Assembly (NCBI GenBank): GCA_021018995.1
Contig: CM037590.1
Location: 86,708,097-86,772,096 of the forward strand
Source of the DNA: Chloranthus sessilifolius
Lineage: Eukaryota; Streptophyta; Magnoliopsida; Chloranthales; Chloranthaceae
Length of the DNA: 64,000 nt
Direction of reading: 5' to 3'
The position numbers and the translations under genes are program-made. Positions 46,540-58,399 of the stretch are shown here, in pieces (position 1 is the first letter of the stretch; every line of letters begins with the position of its first letter). The notes beneath the pieces are model-generated. The model was not told where the DNA came from, did no database searches, and saw only the letters and a program-made list of their open reading frames with translations.

Positions 46540-48050
46540 TTATCATTTTATTTTAAAACCTTGCAAGTGCACAAGTTTGAATTTACTAGGGCAAGTACAA
46601 GGGTGTCGAAACACAAGGACTAGTCATTTATTTTAAACTAAAGCCTTATTAGAAAGGGGGTTTTATAAAAGTAATATTATAATTATTCTAGCAAAGAAAA
46701 TAGATTTGAAAAATACTGAGAGACAAGCCTAGGATCTCGCTTGGATCTCATATTCGTAAATAACTTGCATCATATTCCTAATCTATTCTGAATTCCAAGT
46801 ACCCCCGCTCCAGGCTACAAGCTCAGTCGCATCGTTTATGAACTAGAGAAATCTAATTGTGAGTTAGATAAATCTAATCATCAAAGAACCATTGTACGAA
46901 CCAACAAAGACTACCATACATGGCCTAGTCCGTCGGCGAATATCCTATCTAGGCTAACCCCAATCCTTACAAGGCCATTGGAATTAAACTAAATAAGATT
47001 GCAGGGTTTCCATTGCGTTCTCGATCTTGTCGGAACGTCGAACATGCAATCGTACCATTAACAGAATCAAAAATAAAAGACTAACAAAATAAAGTTATTT
47101 ACTTATCTTCAATCGTACAAGAGATCCCAAGCTTCGGGACGATTTAGCCTCGAATCATTGCTATGATCTTCATCATCGCTGAATCAATCATAGAACGATG
47201 GTTACAAAACCCTCAATCTCACAGACTCTCATAGATCTAAAATCTAGACCTAAAACCTATGAGCAAAAAGCCCTATGGCTGAAAGCTATTTTATTCCTAA
47301 CCTAGGGTCCTTATTTATAGATGTATAATACCCTAGAACATTGAATTCTACTAGGAAACAAACCTTAGAACGAATCTAATCTAACTAGGAAGGTAAAAGA
47401 TCTTGGAGTCTTGATTTTAAGAAGAATCTAACTTGTTTGTGCCTAGAAATCAGCAAGAAATCCCAATCTATAAGAAATCTTGATTTCGACCAGTCAAGAA
47501 TGGAGCTTGATCAGTCGAAATAATTTATATAGCAAAAACCCTCTCTGTTGTCTAGTTTGGACTGGTTAAAATGGACATTTCGACCGGTCACAAATCAGAT
47601 TTATGAAGCTTTAAAGAGTTGGGGCAGTCCCAATTTGCATTCTGGAAAATCGAGGCTCGACCAGTCACAAATCCATTTCTGACTGGTCGAAACTGCAAGT
47701 TCTGCACTTTCTCTGAATTTTTCATTCGGCCATAACTTTTGATATACAACTCAGAATCCGGCGATTCTTGGCTCATGGGAAAGCTAGGAAAGTCTTCTTT
47801 CCAGGTATAGGCCTCAACTATAGTAAATCTATGTGTAAACTTTGGCACTATTCTTTCTCTTCGCTATTCTGGTAGGTTCTTGCCATAGCCTCAAAACTCC
47901 CTTAACTTAGCTCTTTTAATGCGTTCATCGTTTATCCCGCTTTTACACTTGTTGCAACACAACACAAATTAAAAGAACACATTAATAGTCAAATGAGGGA
48001 TAACAAGGCCGAGATTTGGGGATAAATTATACTAATTTTGAGACCGATTA
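46540..48050 (-). repeat. 5' LTR of element E
   Basis: About 1511 bp. The TATA box is at 47312-47320, with CGACCGGTC-type words in U3 and the shared 'cataacttttgatatacaac' module at about 47730. The outer end abuts the plus-strand Tat pol piece at 48051. Confidence 0.8.
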
Positions 48051-48349
48051 GGTGCCATGTCAGGAAAGCTACTGGGCTTCATCTTCATTAGGAGAGGCAT
48101 CGAGGTTGACCTAATCAAAGTGAAAGCCATCGTCAAAATATGCCCACTATCTATCGAGAAAGTGGTTAGAGGTTTCTTGGGTAGAATACAGTATGTCAGT
48201 CGGTTCATAGCACAGTTGACTCCTATCTACATGCTATTCTTCAAATTACTGAGAAAAGATTCTCCCGTTGAATAGAACGATGATTGTCAAATGAAATTCA
48301 ATAAGATAAAAGGTTATCTCCTCAATCCTCCAATTTTGGTACCTGCACT
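48051..48349 (+). pseudogene. Tat-like pol fragment C1, first piece
   Basis: It encodes the RT thumb to RNase H joint: 'GKLLGFIFIRRGIEVDLIKV', 'RGFLGRIQYVSRFIAQLTPI', then 'KGYLLNPPILVPALPG'. Element E cuts it off on the left and an Athila-type LTR on the right. A short remnant that is already broken. Confidence 0.85.
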
Positions 48350-48372
48350 ACCAGGCAGTGGCACCAAAAACT

Positions 48373-51300
48373 TATTGCTTTTGTTTTACTTGGTGTAAAA
48401 GTGTGCTTATGTTATTGTGTGGTGGAAATTAATTGAAAAAAAGTAATATAAAAGAATGGATTCAGCACAATCAAAGTAATCCTAGACCTACAAAATTCAA
48501 GGTCTATTGTAGCAAGTTTAGATAAGTAAGAGTATGTCCCACAGAGAGTATTGATCTGAACCATAAGGGCATACAACATTCTCTAGATCTGGCTATAAAT
48601 TTGGCAGTCCTAAAGGAAGGGTGTTTAGGTGTCACTAAGCTATATTAAAAATATAAATGCAGAAATAAAACTACAGCTAAAGAGAGGGGTGAAGAAGGAT
48701 GATGACATGTGTGATAAAATAAAGATGAAATATGGAGAAGTAAACAGCTAGGGAGAAATCAGTAATGTAACTCAGATTTAGTCCGTCTCGGCAGTGGTCC
48801 TTGCTGAGACGCACTTAATAGCCTCAACAAGGTATAAGCTTCTAGTTTAACCCATGCCATTTGGGGTGCTCTTAGGGTTATACTCTATCCGCTATAATGG
48901 TCACAGGGTATCTGATAGAGTCTGTCAAATCCCATTAGTTAAACCAGAAATTTGCTAGTCTAATCTAGAAGAGTGGATTGATCATTTCCATAGCCACTAG
49001 ACCAGCTCTACCCATGAATACTATTGCAGCACTATGTAATGCCAGTGCTATAAGCTCCCCAGATCTGCGCACAGACCTGACTGACATCCATAAGTATTCC
49101 AACCCATAAGATCCTAAGTGCTTTGTTAAGGCATACTGCTCACTAGTGCCTGCAAAAAGGACCATGCAACAGGTTGAATAAAGCCTTTAGCTTAGCTGGT
49201 CATTGCTACAAACAACTTACAATGACTTAGCCTCAAGCTGCAATTAATACAAGAGATTAGATCTAACATCTGATATCAATTAGGTAGAATAGAGGGGAGC
49301 CAATTACTGTACAAACCTCCTCACAAGGCTCTAGAAGCTCATGTGCAGGGGAGAAGAATCTGTCTCAAACATGTGAATAGACACAACCTTAGGGCTATAC
49401 TCTATCCACTCAAATGATCACAGGGTATCCCATTGGTCTATCCATCCCATAGAGGCCTGAGAAAGAACACGAAAACTACTGCAACCACCATGGTCCACAG
49501 GCCTCTGAGCTCCCTAGATCTCTCTACAGATCCAGCATTGCTTTCCATGCGTCTATCAAACCAAGGGAAATCAGATGGTGAATAATAGATCTACTAGAAA
49601 CTAAATGGGCTAGTCCTAAATACATGGATCCTATAGACATCTAAAGAAGCCATAAGATCTATAGATTTGATAAAGCATTAAAATAGCAGTTCATTAAAAA
49701 AAAGTAAAACTTACAATGAACTGTCTCTTGGCTGCAGCCTATACACAATTACTCATCCAAAATCCCAATGTTTACAAAACCTATTACAAAATAAAAATAA
49801 AACTAGTTATTACATAGAACTTAGCCCAGCATTGCTGTTGTGCTAAAGACTAAGAAAATGGAAAAAGAAAAAGGAAAAGGAAACTAAACCCTAAATGAGC
49901 ACAGGAAACCCTGGCTCCGAACTCAGGCTATTCCTGGATTTAAAACCCTAAGTGAACCAGACTAATCCTGGCTCGAAACCCTAGATGAACACAGGCTATC
50001 CCTGGTTAGTTTACAAATGTAGATAACAATCCTTTATATAAGCAACCCTAGAAACTCTAATATGCATTAGCCAATCAGATTTGAGAAGGTTTGGAGTTGA
50101 TTTCGTGACCCATCTGTGGCCCTTAGATTCTTTGGGAAGTGTGGGACATTGGAATGCATGCCCTAGAAGGTGTGAAATATTCAAAATATCCTTCGGTGCT
50201 AAAATAGGTTGCTGGAATTCATGTCTCGCGTAGATGACAGCTTCAGGTATGCATCTCGCTTAAATCTCGCTAAGTTCTCGCTTAGTTGAAGCTTCAAAAG
50301 TTTGATCTCGCAGAGCTGAAATGCTTCAGAAGTTAAATCTCGCTAAGTTCTCACTGAGTTGAAGCTTCAGAAATTAAATCTCGCTGAGTTGCAATACTTC
50401 AGAAGTTAAATCTCGCTGAGTTCTCGCTGAGTTGAAGCTTCAGAAATTAAATCTCACTTAGTTGCAATACAACAGGAGCTTAAATCTCACTGAGTTGCAA
50501 TACAGCAGGAGCTTAAATCTCACTGAGTTGAAATACAACATATTTTAGCAACTTAAATCTCGTTGGGCTGAAATACAACATTTTTCAGCACTGCACCTGT
50601 TCAACAGAATGCCTCAACAGTAAAACAACTCAAATGTCCATATTTTTCAGCTCTACACCACTCGCCTTCAAGTCCGCAGCCCGTGGGGATTTAGTTGATG
50701 TACTCAAGAGGTGCACCATAGCTTCTCGAGTGTGCACAACAGCTGTTCGACAAAATGCTTGCAGCTTATACGCTGCTCCAATGTGCTAAATCTGCAGGTT
50801 TTCAGCTCATGTTCTTCAATGCAGCTTCTTTGTGGATTGAATGTAGGCTATAGTGCAGCTGCTATCATGTGTCTGAAATATATATAACAACCCAATTGGA
50901 TGGTGTAGCAGCACATAAAGTTCATTTTAAAAGTGCTCAAGTGCTGTTGGCTTCAAGTATAGTCTGCTGCCATGGCAGCAATGCTGCTCCATCTATGTGG
51001 CTTTAAATCCTCATAATTGCAGCTTTGGACTTCAGTTAGTGCAGCAGCAAGAGTGTGCACAACATTGGCGTGCGGCTTTACTGGATAGTGCCACAGCTTT
51101 GCAGCTCAAGAGGATGAAGGATTTAGCATGGGCAACCCGCTAGGATCCACATTGCATAGCTCCAAAAACAGCTTGCGAGGCTGGGCACTCTAAGGACTTC
51201 AACCAGCTCGCATGGTTCCAAGGTGGAGCTAAGAGTGCAGGCTCGCGAGGATAGAAACTATGGGGCTTTAGAATTCCCAACTCGCGAGGATCCATTACAT

Positions 51301-51726
51301 GCACTCCAGCTTGCTAGGATAAAGACTCCCACAGCTTTTAGGCTGCTCGCAGGGCTCTCTTAGGTTGCGCAGATCAAAGTGCTACACTACATCTTCAATT
51401 TCCAGCAGCTCGCAAAGATTATTTTTAGCAACACTCCTCGCTACTTGGGTTTCACCTCATACCCTCAACAGGCCTTCTAGGGCCCTGAAGCATGACAAAA
51501 TTGTCCCAATGGTGTGAACCACCATGGTGCATTCTCAATAAATTCTTTAGCTCCACAACCTAGCATATAAATCCTCCTTCTTGGCTTAAAATAGCATAGA
51601 TTGCATCATTAAGCTCTTATTTCCTGTTATCACAAAACTCACTAAAAACACATTATTTTATGTCCTCAAAGGTCTATCAAAGGCTAGGTTAAGGGGTAAA
51701 AAGTGATACTTTTCAGAGCTTAACAG
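48373..51726 (-). mobile_element. LTR D1 with adjacent decayed primer site
   Basis: 3354 bp. The minus strand starts TGTTAAGCTCTG at 51726 and ends near 48373. A decayed tRNA-Asp-type primer site lies just beyond (48350-48366), so this is the 5' LTR of an element that lost its inner part, not a simple solo LTR. TATA box at 50033-50040. The U5-side sequence resembles element A's LTR ('gtagcaagtttagataagta'). No target duplication is visible. Confidence 0.8.
50220..51450 (-). repeat. Two-part U3 motif array in LTR D1
   Basis: 50220-50600 has about ten units built on AATCTCGCTGAGTTG plus 'aagcttcag', with a period near 40 bp in its best part. 51120-51450 has a second set built on GCTCGCGAGGAT. 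Between them are 'gcagctt' and 'gtgcagc' words. Both sets lie above the TATA box. Confidence 0.85.
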
Positions 51727-51847
51727 ATGTGTCCTAGGACAGCACGACGAGACCAAAAGAAGAGAACATGCCATCTACTATCTGAGCAAGAAGTTTACTG
51801 ATTACGAGACACTATTCTCATCTGGAGAAAGCATACCTGGCTCTCGT
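51727..51847 (+). pseudogene. Tat-like pol fragment C1, second piece
   Basis: RNase H start: 'CVLGQHDET' and 'YYLSKKFTDYE'. It is the expected continuation of the piece before LTR D1, less a short lost stretch. The same segment occurs again at 53188-53310 in fragment C2, so two pol copies meet here. Confidence 0.85.
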
Positions 51848-53070
51848 TGTTGGGTTTCAAAAGTGTGCCTTTTTTATTTATATAAAATTGATGGTAAAGA
51901 ATCACATAAAATGACAGCAAACGCAAAACAAAACGAAACCAAAAATGGATGAATAATAGCACAAAACCAAATATAGTCCTGCATGAATCCAGGGCCCGTT
52001 GTAGCAAGTTTTACGAAGTAAGAGTTTGTCCCACAGGGAGTGATGATCTGAAACACTAGGGCATATAATAATCTCCAGATCTGACTACAGATCTGGCAAC
52101 TCTAAAGAGAGGGTGTTCAAGTTTCACAAAGCTACACTAAAACTAAAACAAGAAATAAACTATAGCTAAAGAAAGCGGAAGGAGAAGGATGATGGAGATG
52201 AAGTGATAAAATAAAGATAAAAAGATGGAGAAGTAGACAGCCAAGAATAAATTAGCACTGCAACTCACTGTTAGAAAAGGATTTGTAGAAATCCTCCAGA
52301 TGGCTACAAGGACATCTAGAAGGAAGAAGAATCTAACCTAACCCACAGGGATGGATTGATTTTAGGGTTATAATTTGCCCAATAGAATGGTCACAGACTA
52401 TCCCAGGGACTTCACCCAATCAACGAATTAAATCAGAACATAATAGCCATTGCAGACCCTATGTTTGCAAGACTACAAGCTCATGCATCCATAGGAGCAA
52501 ACAGATAAGGAAAATCAAGTGGAAACCATAAGAAATCCCAGGCTGAATGAGGATTTAAAATCAGCTGGTCTTTGCTATAAAAAGGCCTACTTTGTTCTCT
52601 ATCTACTTGACAAGTTAGAGCACACTCTCTATTCCTTGCGATAGGTTCATGGAACCTCTCGACAACTTAACTTTTTGTCTTCAGAACCTCTCGATAAGTT
52701 CTGCCTTGAGTTTCCTCAGCTGGCACCTATCTTTGGTGGATGTCTTCCATCTGTTAGTACTCAGTGACCTCTTGGTGGGTTCAATCTGCCTTCTTTGCAA
52801 CTATGCTTGGTCTCAAGCATGCCCTGTTGAGTCCATGACCTTCTCATGCATTTATAAAGCTCTGATTTCTTGGTTGGCAGGCCTTTGGGCTGTTGTGAGC
52901 ACATGATGAGGAGCAAATTGCTTCTTTGGCCTTTTTAGGTGCATATCTATACTAAGGCTGCATTTTATTGCTTATTTATAAAACATACGTAAAACACCTT
53001 ATTAGTCAGCTCAAGGGTCCAATAAAAGTCAGGTTAGGAGGTGAAAAATGGTATTTTTCACTACTTAACA
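51848..53070 (-). mobile_element. LTR D2 (Athila type), probably shortened inside
   Basis: 1223 bp, from TGTTGGG to CTTAACA. It has the conserved 'gtagcaagttttacgaagta' and 'ccagatctg' blocks and a TATA-like TTTATAAA near 52854 (minus strand). Only a few AACCTCTCGA words remain at 52650-52700. It lies exactly between two pol copies and has no target duplication, which suggests recombination rather than a simple insertion. Confidence 0.75.
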
Positions 53071-55350
53071 ATTGTCAAGCAGCTTTTAATAAAATCAAAA
53101 GCTTCCTCCTTAACCCACATATGTTAGTACAATCCAAGCCAGGGAGACCACTCCTGATGTATATCTCCATGACAGAAGTCTCGATGGGATGTGTCCTAGG
53201 GCAGCATGACGAGACGAGAAGAAGATAGCAGGCCATCTACTATCTGAGCAAGAAGTTTACTGATTATGAAATGCGCTATTCTCATCTGGAGAAAGCATGC
53301 CTAGATCTTGTATGGGCTACTCAGAGGCTTCGTCATTACTTGCTATCCCAAGCCGTTCTATTCCTAGCCCGAATGGACCCATTAAAATACCTATTTGAGA
53401 AGTCAGCTCTCACTGGGAGGACTGCACGATGGCAGCTTCTGTTATCTGAGTTTGACATCATGTATGTCATGCTGAAATCGATCAAGCGACAGGCACTAGC
53501 CAATCATTTTACCGACAATCCTTTTCCAGATTATGAACCTTTGAGAATTGAGTTCCCTGATGAAGATATCTTGTTCATGACAAAAGACGATAAAAAAGAA
53601 GCAGAAGAATCATGGGTAATGTACTTTGATGGGGCATCAAATGCTAAAGGTCAGGGAGTCGGCACTATCCTAATCTCGTCAAAAGGATCCCGTGTACCAG
53701 TTTCTATCACGCTCAACTTCCCCTACACAAATAACATGGCTGAATATGAAGCTTGTGCCACTAGACTATAGGTAGCTTTGGACTTAAAAGTGACTCACCT
53801 CCGGGTATTTGGCGACTCATAACTGATCATATGTCAAACGAACTGAGATTGGAAGATGAAAGATGAGAAACTGATCCCCTACCATGAGCACCTTCAGGAT
53901 CTGATAGCTTGCTTCCAAGACGTGACATTCTCATATGTCCCCCAGATAAGGAATCGCTTTGCCGATGAACTAGCCACTTTGGCATCAGTGACAGAAATTC
54001 CGTTTGGTGTTGAGATGAAATTGATCATGATCGAGCAAAGAAATGAGCTAGCTTTCTGCCTCCAGATTGAGGAACCTACCAAGCCTGATGATGAGCCACC
54101 TTGGTTATCAGATATCAAGAATTTCCTCGAGACATTAACTTTCCCTGAGGGTACGTCCAAGACGGACCAGCAAGCCATTCAACGTCTAGCAGTAGGCTAT
54201 GACATTTGTAGGGAATGTCTTTATAGGTAATCCTATAATAACATCTTACTCAGGTGCCTTACAGAAAGTGGAGTAATCAATATCATGAAGGAGATCCACA
54301 AGGGAGTATGCAAAGCCCACATAAGCGGTCACATGCTTGCTAAGAAAATTCTGTGGCAGGGATACTTTTGGACCACTATGGAATTGGATTACTGCAAACA
54401 TGTTTATAAATGCTACAAGTGTCAGGAATACTCTAGTTTGATACATGCTCCTGCCATCGATCTTCACTGCATGACCACTCCTTGGCCATTTTCTATCTGA
54501 GGCCTTAACATCGTCAGAATGATTAATTCAAAAGCATCAAACATACATCAGTTCATCCTCGTCGCCATTGAATACTTCACCAAGTGGGTAGAAGCGGTGT
54601 CATATGCCAACATCACGGCCAGTCACGTCAAGAAGTTTCTCAAGAGTAATATTGTGTGCCGATTTGGAGTACCCAAGGATTTTATCACAGACAATGGCAC
54701 AAACTTTGTGAATAAGCGCATCTGAGCCTTCTACGAGCAATACAAAATCAAGCACCATCGCTCATCACCTTATCGGCCTCAAACTAATGGAATCGTGGAA
54801 GTTACGAACAAGATAGTAGTCTGCATCCTCAAGAAGATGGTCATCACTTACCGAGATTGGAGTGAAATGCTGCCATTTGCTTTATAAGCCTATAGAATGT
54901 CGATCCATACCGCTACAGGGGCAACACATTCTCCCTTGTGTATGGAACCGAGGCCGTCCTACCGATAGAGGTTGAAATACCCTTGCTCCGAATCCTCATG
55001 GAATCAGGCTTACCCGAAGCTGAGAGAGAGAGATCCCGATTTGAACAATTGAACTTATTGGACGAGAAGAGACTCCTAGCCTTGTGTCACACTCAAGTTT
55101 ACCAGGAAAAACTTTCACGTGCCTACAATAAATGTGTCCGCGGTCGAGATCTAAAGATTGGAGACACTATATTGAAGAAGATCTTCCCATCCCTCCATGC
55201 CGATCTGAGAGGGAAGTTCAAGTCGAACTGAGAAGGACCTTACATCGTCCGAGAAGTGCTATCAGGATACACCATCTGCCTCGACACTATGGACGGAGAT
55301 CATCTTCCTGAGTCCATCAATGCTGGATATGTCCAATGGTTCTACGCTTA
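53071..55350 (+). pseudogene. pol: Tat-like pol fragment C2: RNase H, aRNase H, integrase
   Basis: RNase H from 53071 (FNKIKSFLLNPHMLVQ, CVLGQHDETRRR, ARMDPLKYLFEK). Second, archaeal-type RNase H about 53610-54000 (WVMYFDGASNAKGQGVGTIL, NNMAEYEACA). Integrase zinc finger 54285-54480 (HISGHMLAKK, CYKCQEYSSL). Integrase core about 54540-54800 (FILVAIEYFTKWVEAV, FITDNGTNFVN). C-terminal part to 55231 (LHADLRGKFKSN). About eight breaks. RT and everything before it are missing. Protein similarity to element B is high. Confidence 0.88.
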
Positions 55351-56740
55351 GTCTATCGCGATAAGGTAAGTATTGGTAAAACGGATATGGGACTGCTTAA
55401 GAACCACCCAAAAGAGGTTATCATTCCAAGCACAGTAGCCAAAAAGCATCCCTAAAATGATGATATCCTTTGTTATCCCATTTGAACCTGGGCCCTTCTT
55501 TTAAGAAACCCCTTCCCCCCAAAAAAAAGTTGTGTACATATACAAAAAAGGGAAAGTAAAGTACCATCAAAATCTTAAAAAAATTGGAAAAGCAAAACCT
55601 CATAAAGAGATTGCCTAAAATAAGAAAAAATAGAATTGTGGGACGTGTACAATAAAATCACCCAAGGAAGAAGAGTGTTTAGAAAAATTGAAGCCATATC
55701 GAGAAAACCTATTTAGCCCAGCATACCTTCAAATCCTAACCTTACCCATGGCCAAGCTACACCCTAAAGGATGCCCTCTTTTTAGGTTCACAAGTAGTCA
55801 TAATATCTGTTAAGTCAACACAAGCCAAGTTGTGAGACGACACCAGACCCCCCCCGTCCAGCCGGCTATGACGAAAACGACATCTATGATGTGGCTTTTG
55901 AAAAAAAAAAGAGAAAAAATAAGAAAAAATAAAAGTAAAAATACAACCTCAAAATAAGATGGATGTAGTGAAAACCCGAAAGGGTGCTACGGGTAAAACC
56001 AACGAGTTTGTACAGAGCAGGTGAAAACTCGAAAGGGCGCTTGGGGTAAGAGAGCTAAACCCATGGACGTGGTGAAAACCCAAAAGGGCGCCACGGGTAA
56101 AAAGAGGGCAAAAGCGGGCACGACAAACCCACTTTGGGCGTTGTGAGTAAAAAAGGATTAAAAAGAAAAAATTGAAAAAGAAAGGTTCGAAGTGGGTCGA
56201 TAATTAATGTTTGAGGAGCCCTCTTGGTTACTCTCCCTGATCCCATTTCTAGGCCGCTCATGTTAGATCAAATTGGGTCCCGACCAAGTATGTCTTCAGA
56301 ACTGTTTTATCAAACGTATGACTCAAGGTAAGGAGAAAGGTTTGACTTAGTCCAAGGGAAATATGTTCCAATGTTGGTAAAACTATTGAAACTCTCTCAA
56401 ACCCAACCATTTAAAAAAACAGGGGGGGTTTGACCATGCTTAAAAGAGGACCCGAGATCTCACCCAGTGATTAAGGCGCCACACCCAAAAAATACCCAAA
56501 ATAAAAAGAATAAAAAAGTCTGTGTAAATACATAATAACTTCCCTTCTTTTACAAATGCACCGCTCACACCACATCCCAAAAAATGGCTGGTGTGATGTC
56601 TAGCTTTCTTTCTTTCTTTTTCTACAAATAACAAAAAAAACAAAAAAATAACAAAAACATAAAGAAAATATGTATACTAAAAAGATGTGTGTATCTGTAA
56701 AGGGGTTTCTTACGCCCCTTTTCTGTGTATCTGATATGTG
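55351..56740 (+). other. 3' UTR of Tat-like fragment C2
   Basis: The first 500 bases match the 3' UTR of element B ('aaggtaagtattg', 'ggactgcttaag', 'gtagccaaaaagc', 'caaggaagaagagtg'). It then becomes A-rich with a 50-bp tandem repeat (55968-56155). No LTR follows; the DUF7745-like gene is next. Confidence 0.7.
55968..56155 (+). repeat. Four tandem units of about 50 bp in the 3' UTR
   Basis: Units start at 55968, 56021, 56072 and about 56121, sharing GTGAAAACCCGAAAGGG(C/T)GC and 'cacgggtaaaa'. The fourth is diverged. Tandem repeats in this place are known for Tat/Ogre elements and can seed satellites. Confidence 0.85.
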
Positions 56741-56766
56741 CAAAAAGTTATGTGTGCAAGAATGAA

Positions 56767-58160
56767 TCAACCGCCTAGCTCGTGCTTCAAGGCACTAATA
56801 TCAGCACGAAAATCATCTTCCCAGACATTTCGCTCGGTTAACCAACGACCATGCAAACTCTTGTACCTCTTCCGAGAAGTATCAGCGGCTCAAAGGGCAA
56901 CACTCAAGGATTCTTTCAGACGAAGGACCTCGCTCTCTGCTATCTCTGCTCTAACTTTTTCCTGCGCTAAAAGCTCGTGCAGGACCCTCTTCTCATCCAC
57001 CAATAGCTCGATGCGGGCTCGGAGTACCGTCTCTTTCTTTGGCCAAGGGCCTCCCATGTCAATACTCTCCGCCTGATCCAGACGATCAGCAATAGGCTAC
57101 TCAGCCAATAGCCAGGCCTCATACTCAAGAGAAGATTGAACCAAATCTCCCTGCTCCATATCACACATCAGCATTGACTGATGCGTCTCCCAAAGAGCGG
57201 CAATCAGATCTATGTCCCCAGAAGTCCCCCTAGAAAAGATTAAGTCACATAGAGGGGGCTTTGCCTCGCAAGGCATCTTCTGAGAGCAGCCAAACTGACG
57301 CAACACCCGGAATGGGAAGGAGAAGGTGCTATCGGTCAATCCTAGGAGGGTGATGCCCTCATGGTCTCTGGAGCGAACTATGGGGAGGGTTCGGTCCATC
57401 CAGGGGAGCCTCCATATCAGCTCGGCATCAGTCAACCAAAGCTTTAAAGCTGACGAATCGCCCTACGGAAGCAAATGACACCTACCCGAAAAGCATCGAG
57501 CCGCCTCACCTTGGGCAATATAAAAGCATGGCACCGGCCTCAAGACAACGAGATGCTCGCCTAACCAGATCTGAATCAACAAGGGACACCCCCGAAGGCC
57601 CTCCACCTTGCCCAGAGCAAATGCATCAAGGCTTCGATATAATTCAGCAAGGACCAGGTGCATCACTGATCGACCCTCCACCAACTCAGTCAAAACATTG
57701 CAAAGAGCCAGGGAGAAGCTCTCCCTAGTGAAGAAAAGGGCTTCTGAAATGAGACCGAGAGCAAAGGCTTTTGCATTGAAAATGTTCCATATCAGCAATT
57801 TTTGAAGACTTTCATCACCAAAAAGTTCTTTGAGGAATTTTAGCGAACACCTTGTGGCCCCCCAACGAGACTTTTCTCATACTCAAATTTCTTCAAGCCA
57901 AGGGTAAGATGAACGGATTTGGAGTAACCCGACCTCGGCATGACTCTTGCAAGGCCTCTATGAAGCTTCAGGCCGGACAAATTGGATAGCTCCTCAAGGG
58001 TTGGAGTTAGCTCCCGCTTTCCAAAATGAAATACATGGACATTTGCATCCCAAAACGAAGCAGCGGCATGATGGATGTCCCACCGTTGAAGAACATCAAG
58101 GAAGAGGAGAAGGCGTGATAAACCGAACCACTCAAGCTCAACAAGCTCGCTCTCATTTAA
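56767..58160 (-). pseudogene. DUF7745-like gene with C-terminal coiled coil
   Basis: The N-terminal part near 57960-58150 reads 'LQRWDIHHAAASFWD' and 'GKRELTPTLEELSNLSGLKL', in the style of DUF7745 proteins. The middle has 'VEGLRGCPLLIQIWLGEHL' (57463-57798) and 'LIWRLPWMDR', 'FRVLRQFGCSQKMP' (57097-57435). A Glu/Arg-rich coiled coil follows ('RIELLVDEKRVLHELLAQEK'), ending at the stop 56767. It holds about four breaks. The biochemical role of the family is unknown, and copies are numerous and TE-like in plant genomes. A TATA box and repeat-bearing promoter lie upstream at 58400-58575. Confidence 0.6.
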
Positions 58161-58399
58161 ACTGCCAAGCTAACTTTTAAAAAAATTGGGCCCCAAGCCT
58201 AAAGAAATGCGTAAATTGGTCTTGGGCCCCCCGTGTAAGGGAGGGTTGGAAAGCGGGTCCATAGACGTACAAAGATCTTTGAAAAATATAAAATTCAATG
58301 TATGTTGATGGACCTGCCCTTAGGAAAATAAGAATAAAAAGAATTAGTCCAAAAGACCAAGCCAAACAGAAAAGAAAAGGATTTTGGACTAACCCGGGG

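Larger units (their letters stand above)
42569..48050 (-). mobile_element. Element E: non-autonomous Athila-like element
   Basis: A 5' LTR (46540-48050), a decayed tRNA-Asp-type primer site, about 3.5 kb of inner sequence with one short reading frame, a polypurine tract with the Athila stem-loop, and a 450-bp remnant of the 3' LTR. No gag or pol is recognised. The two LTRs differ by roughly 15 percent by eye over the shared part, so the element is several million years old. It is truncated at its 3' end. No target duplication can be checked. Confidence 0.75.
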
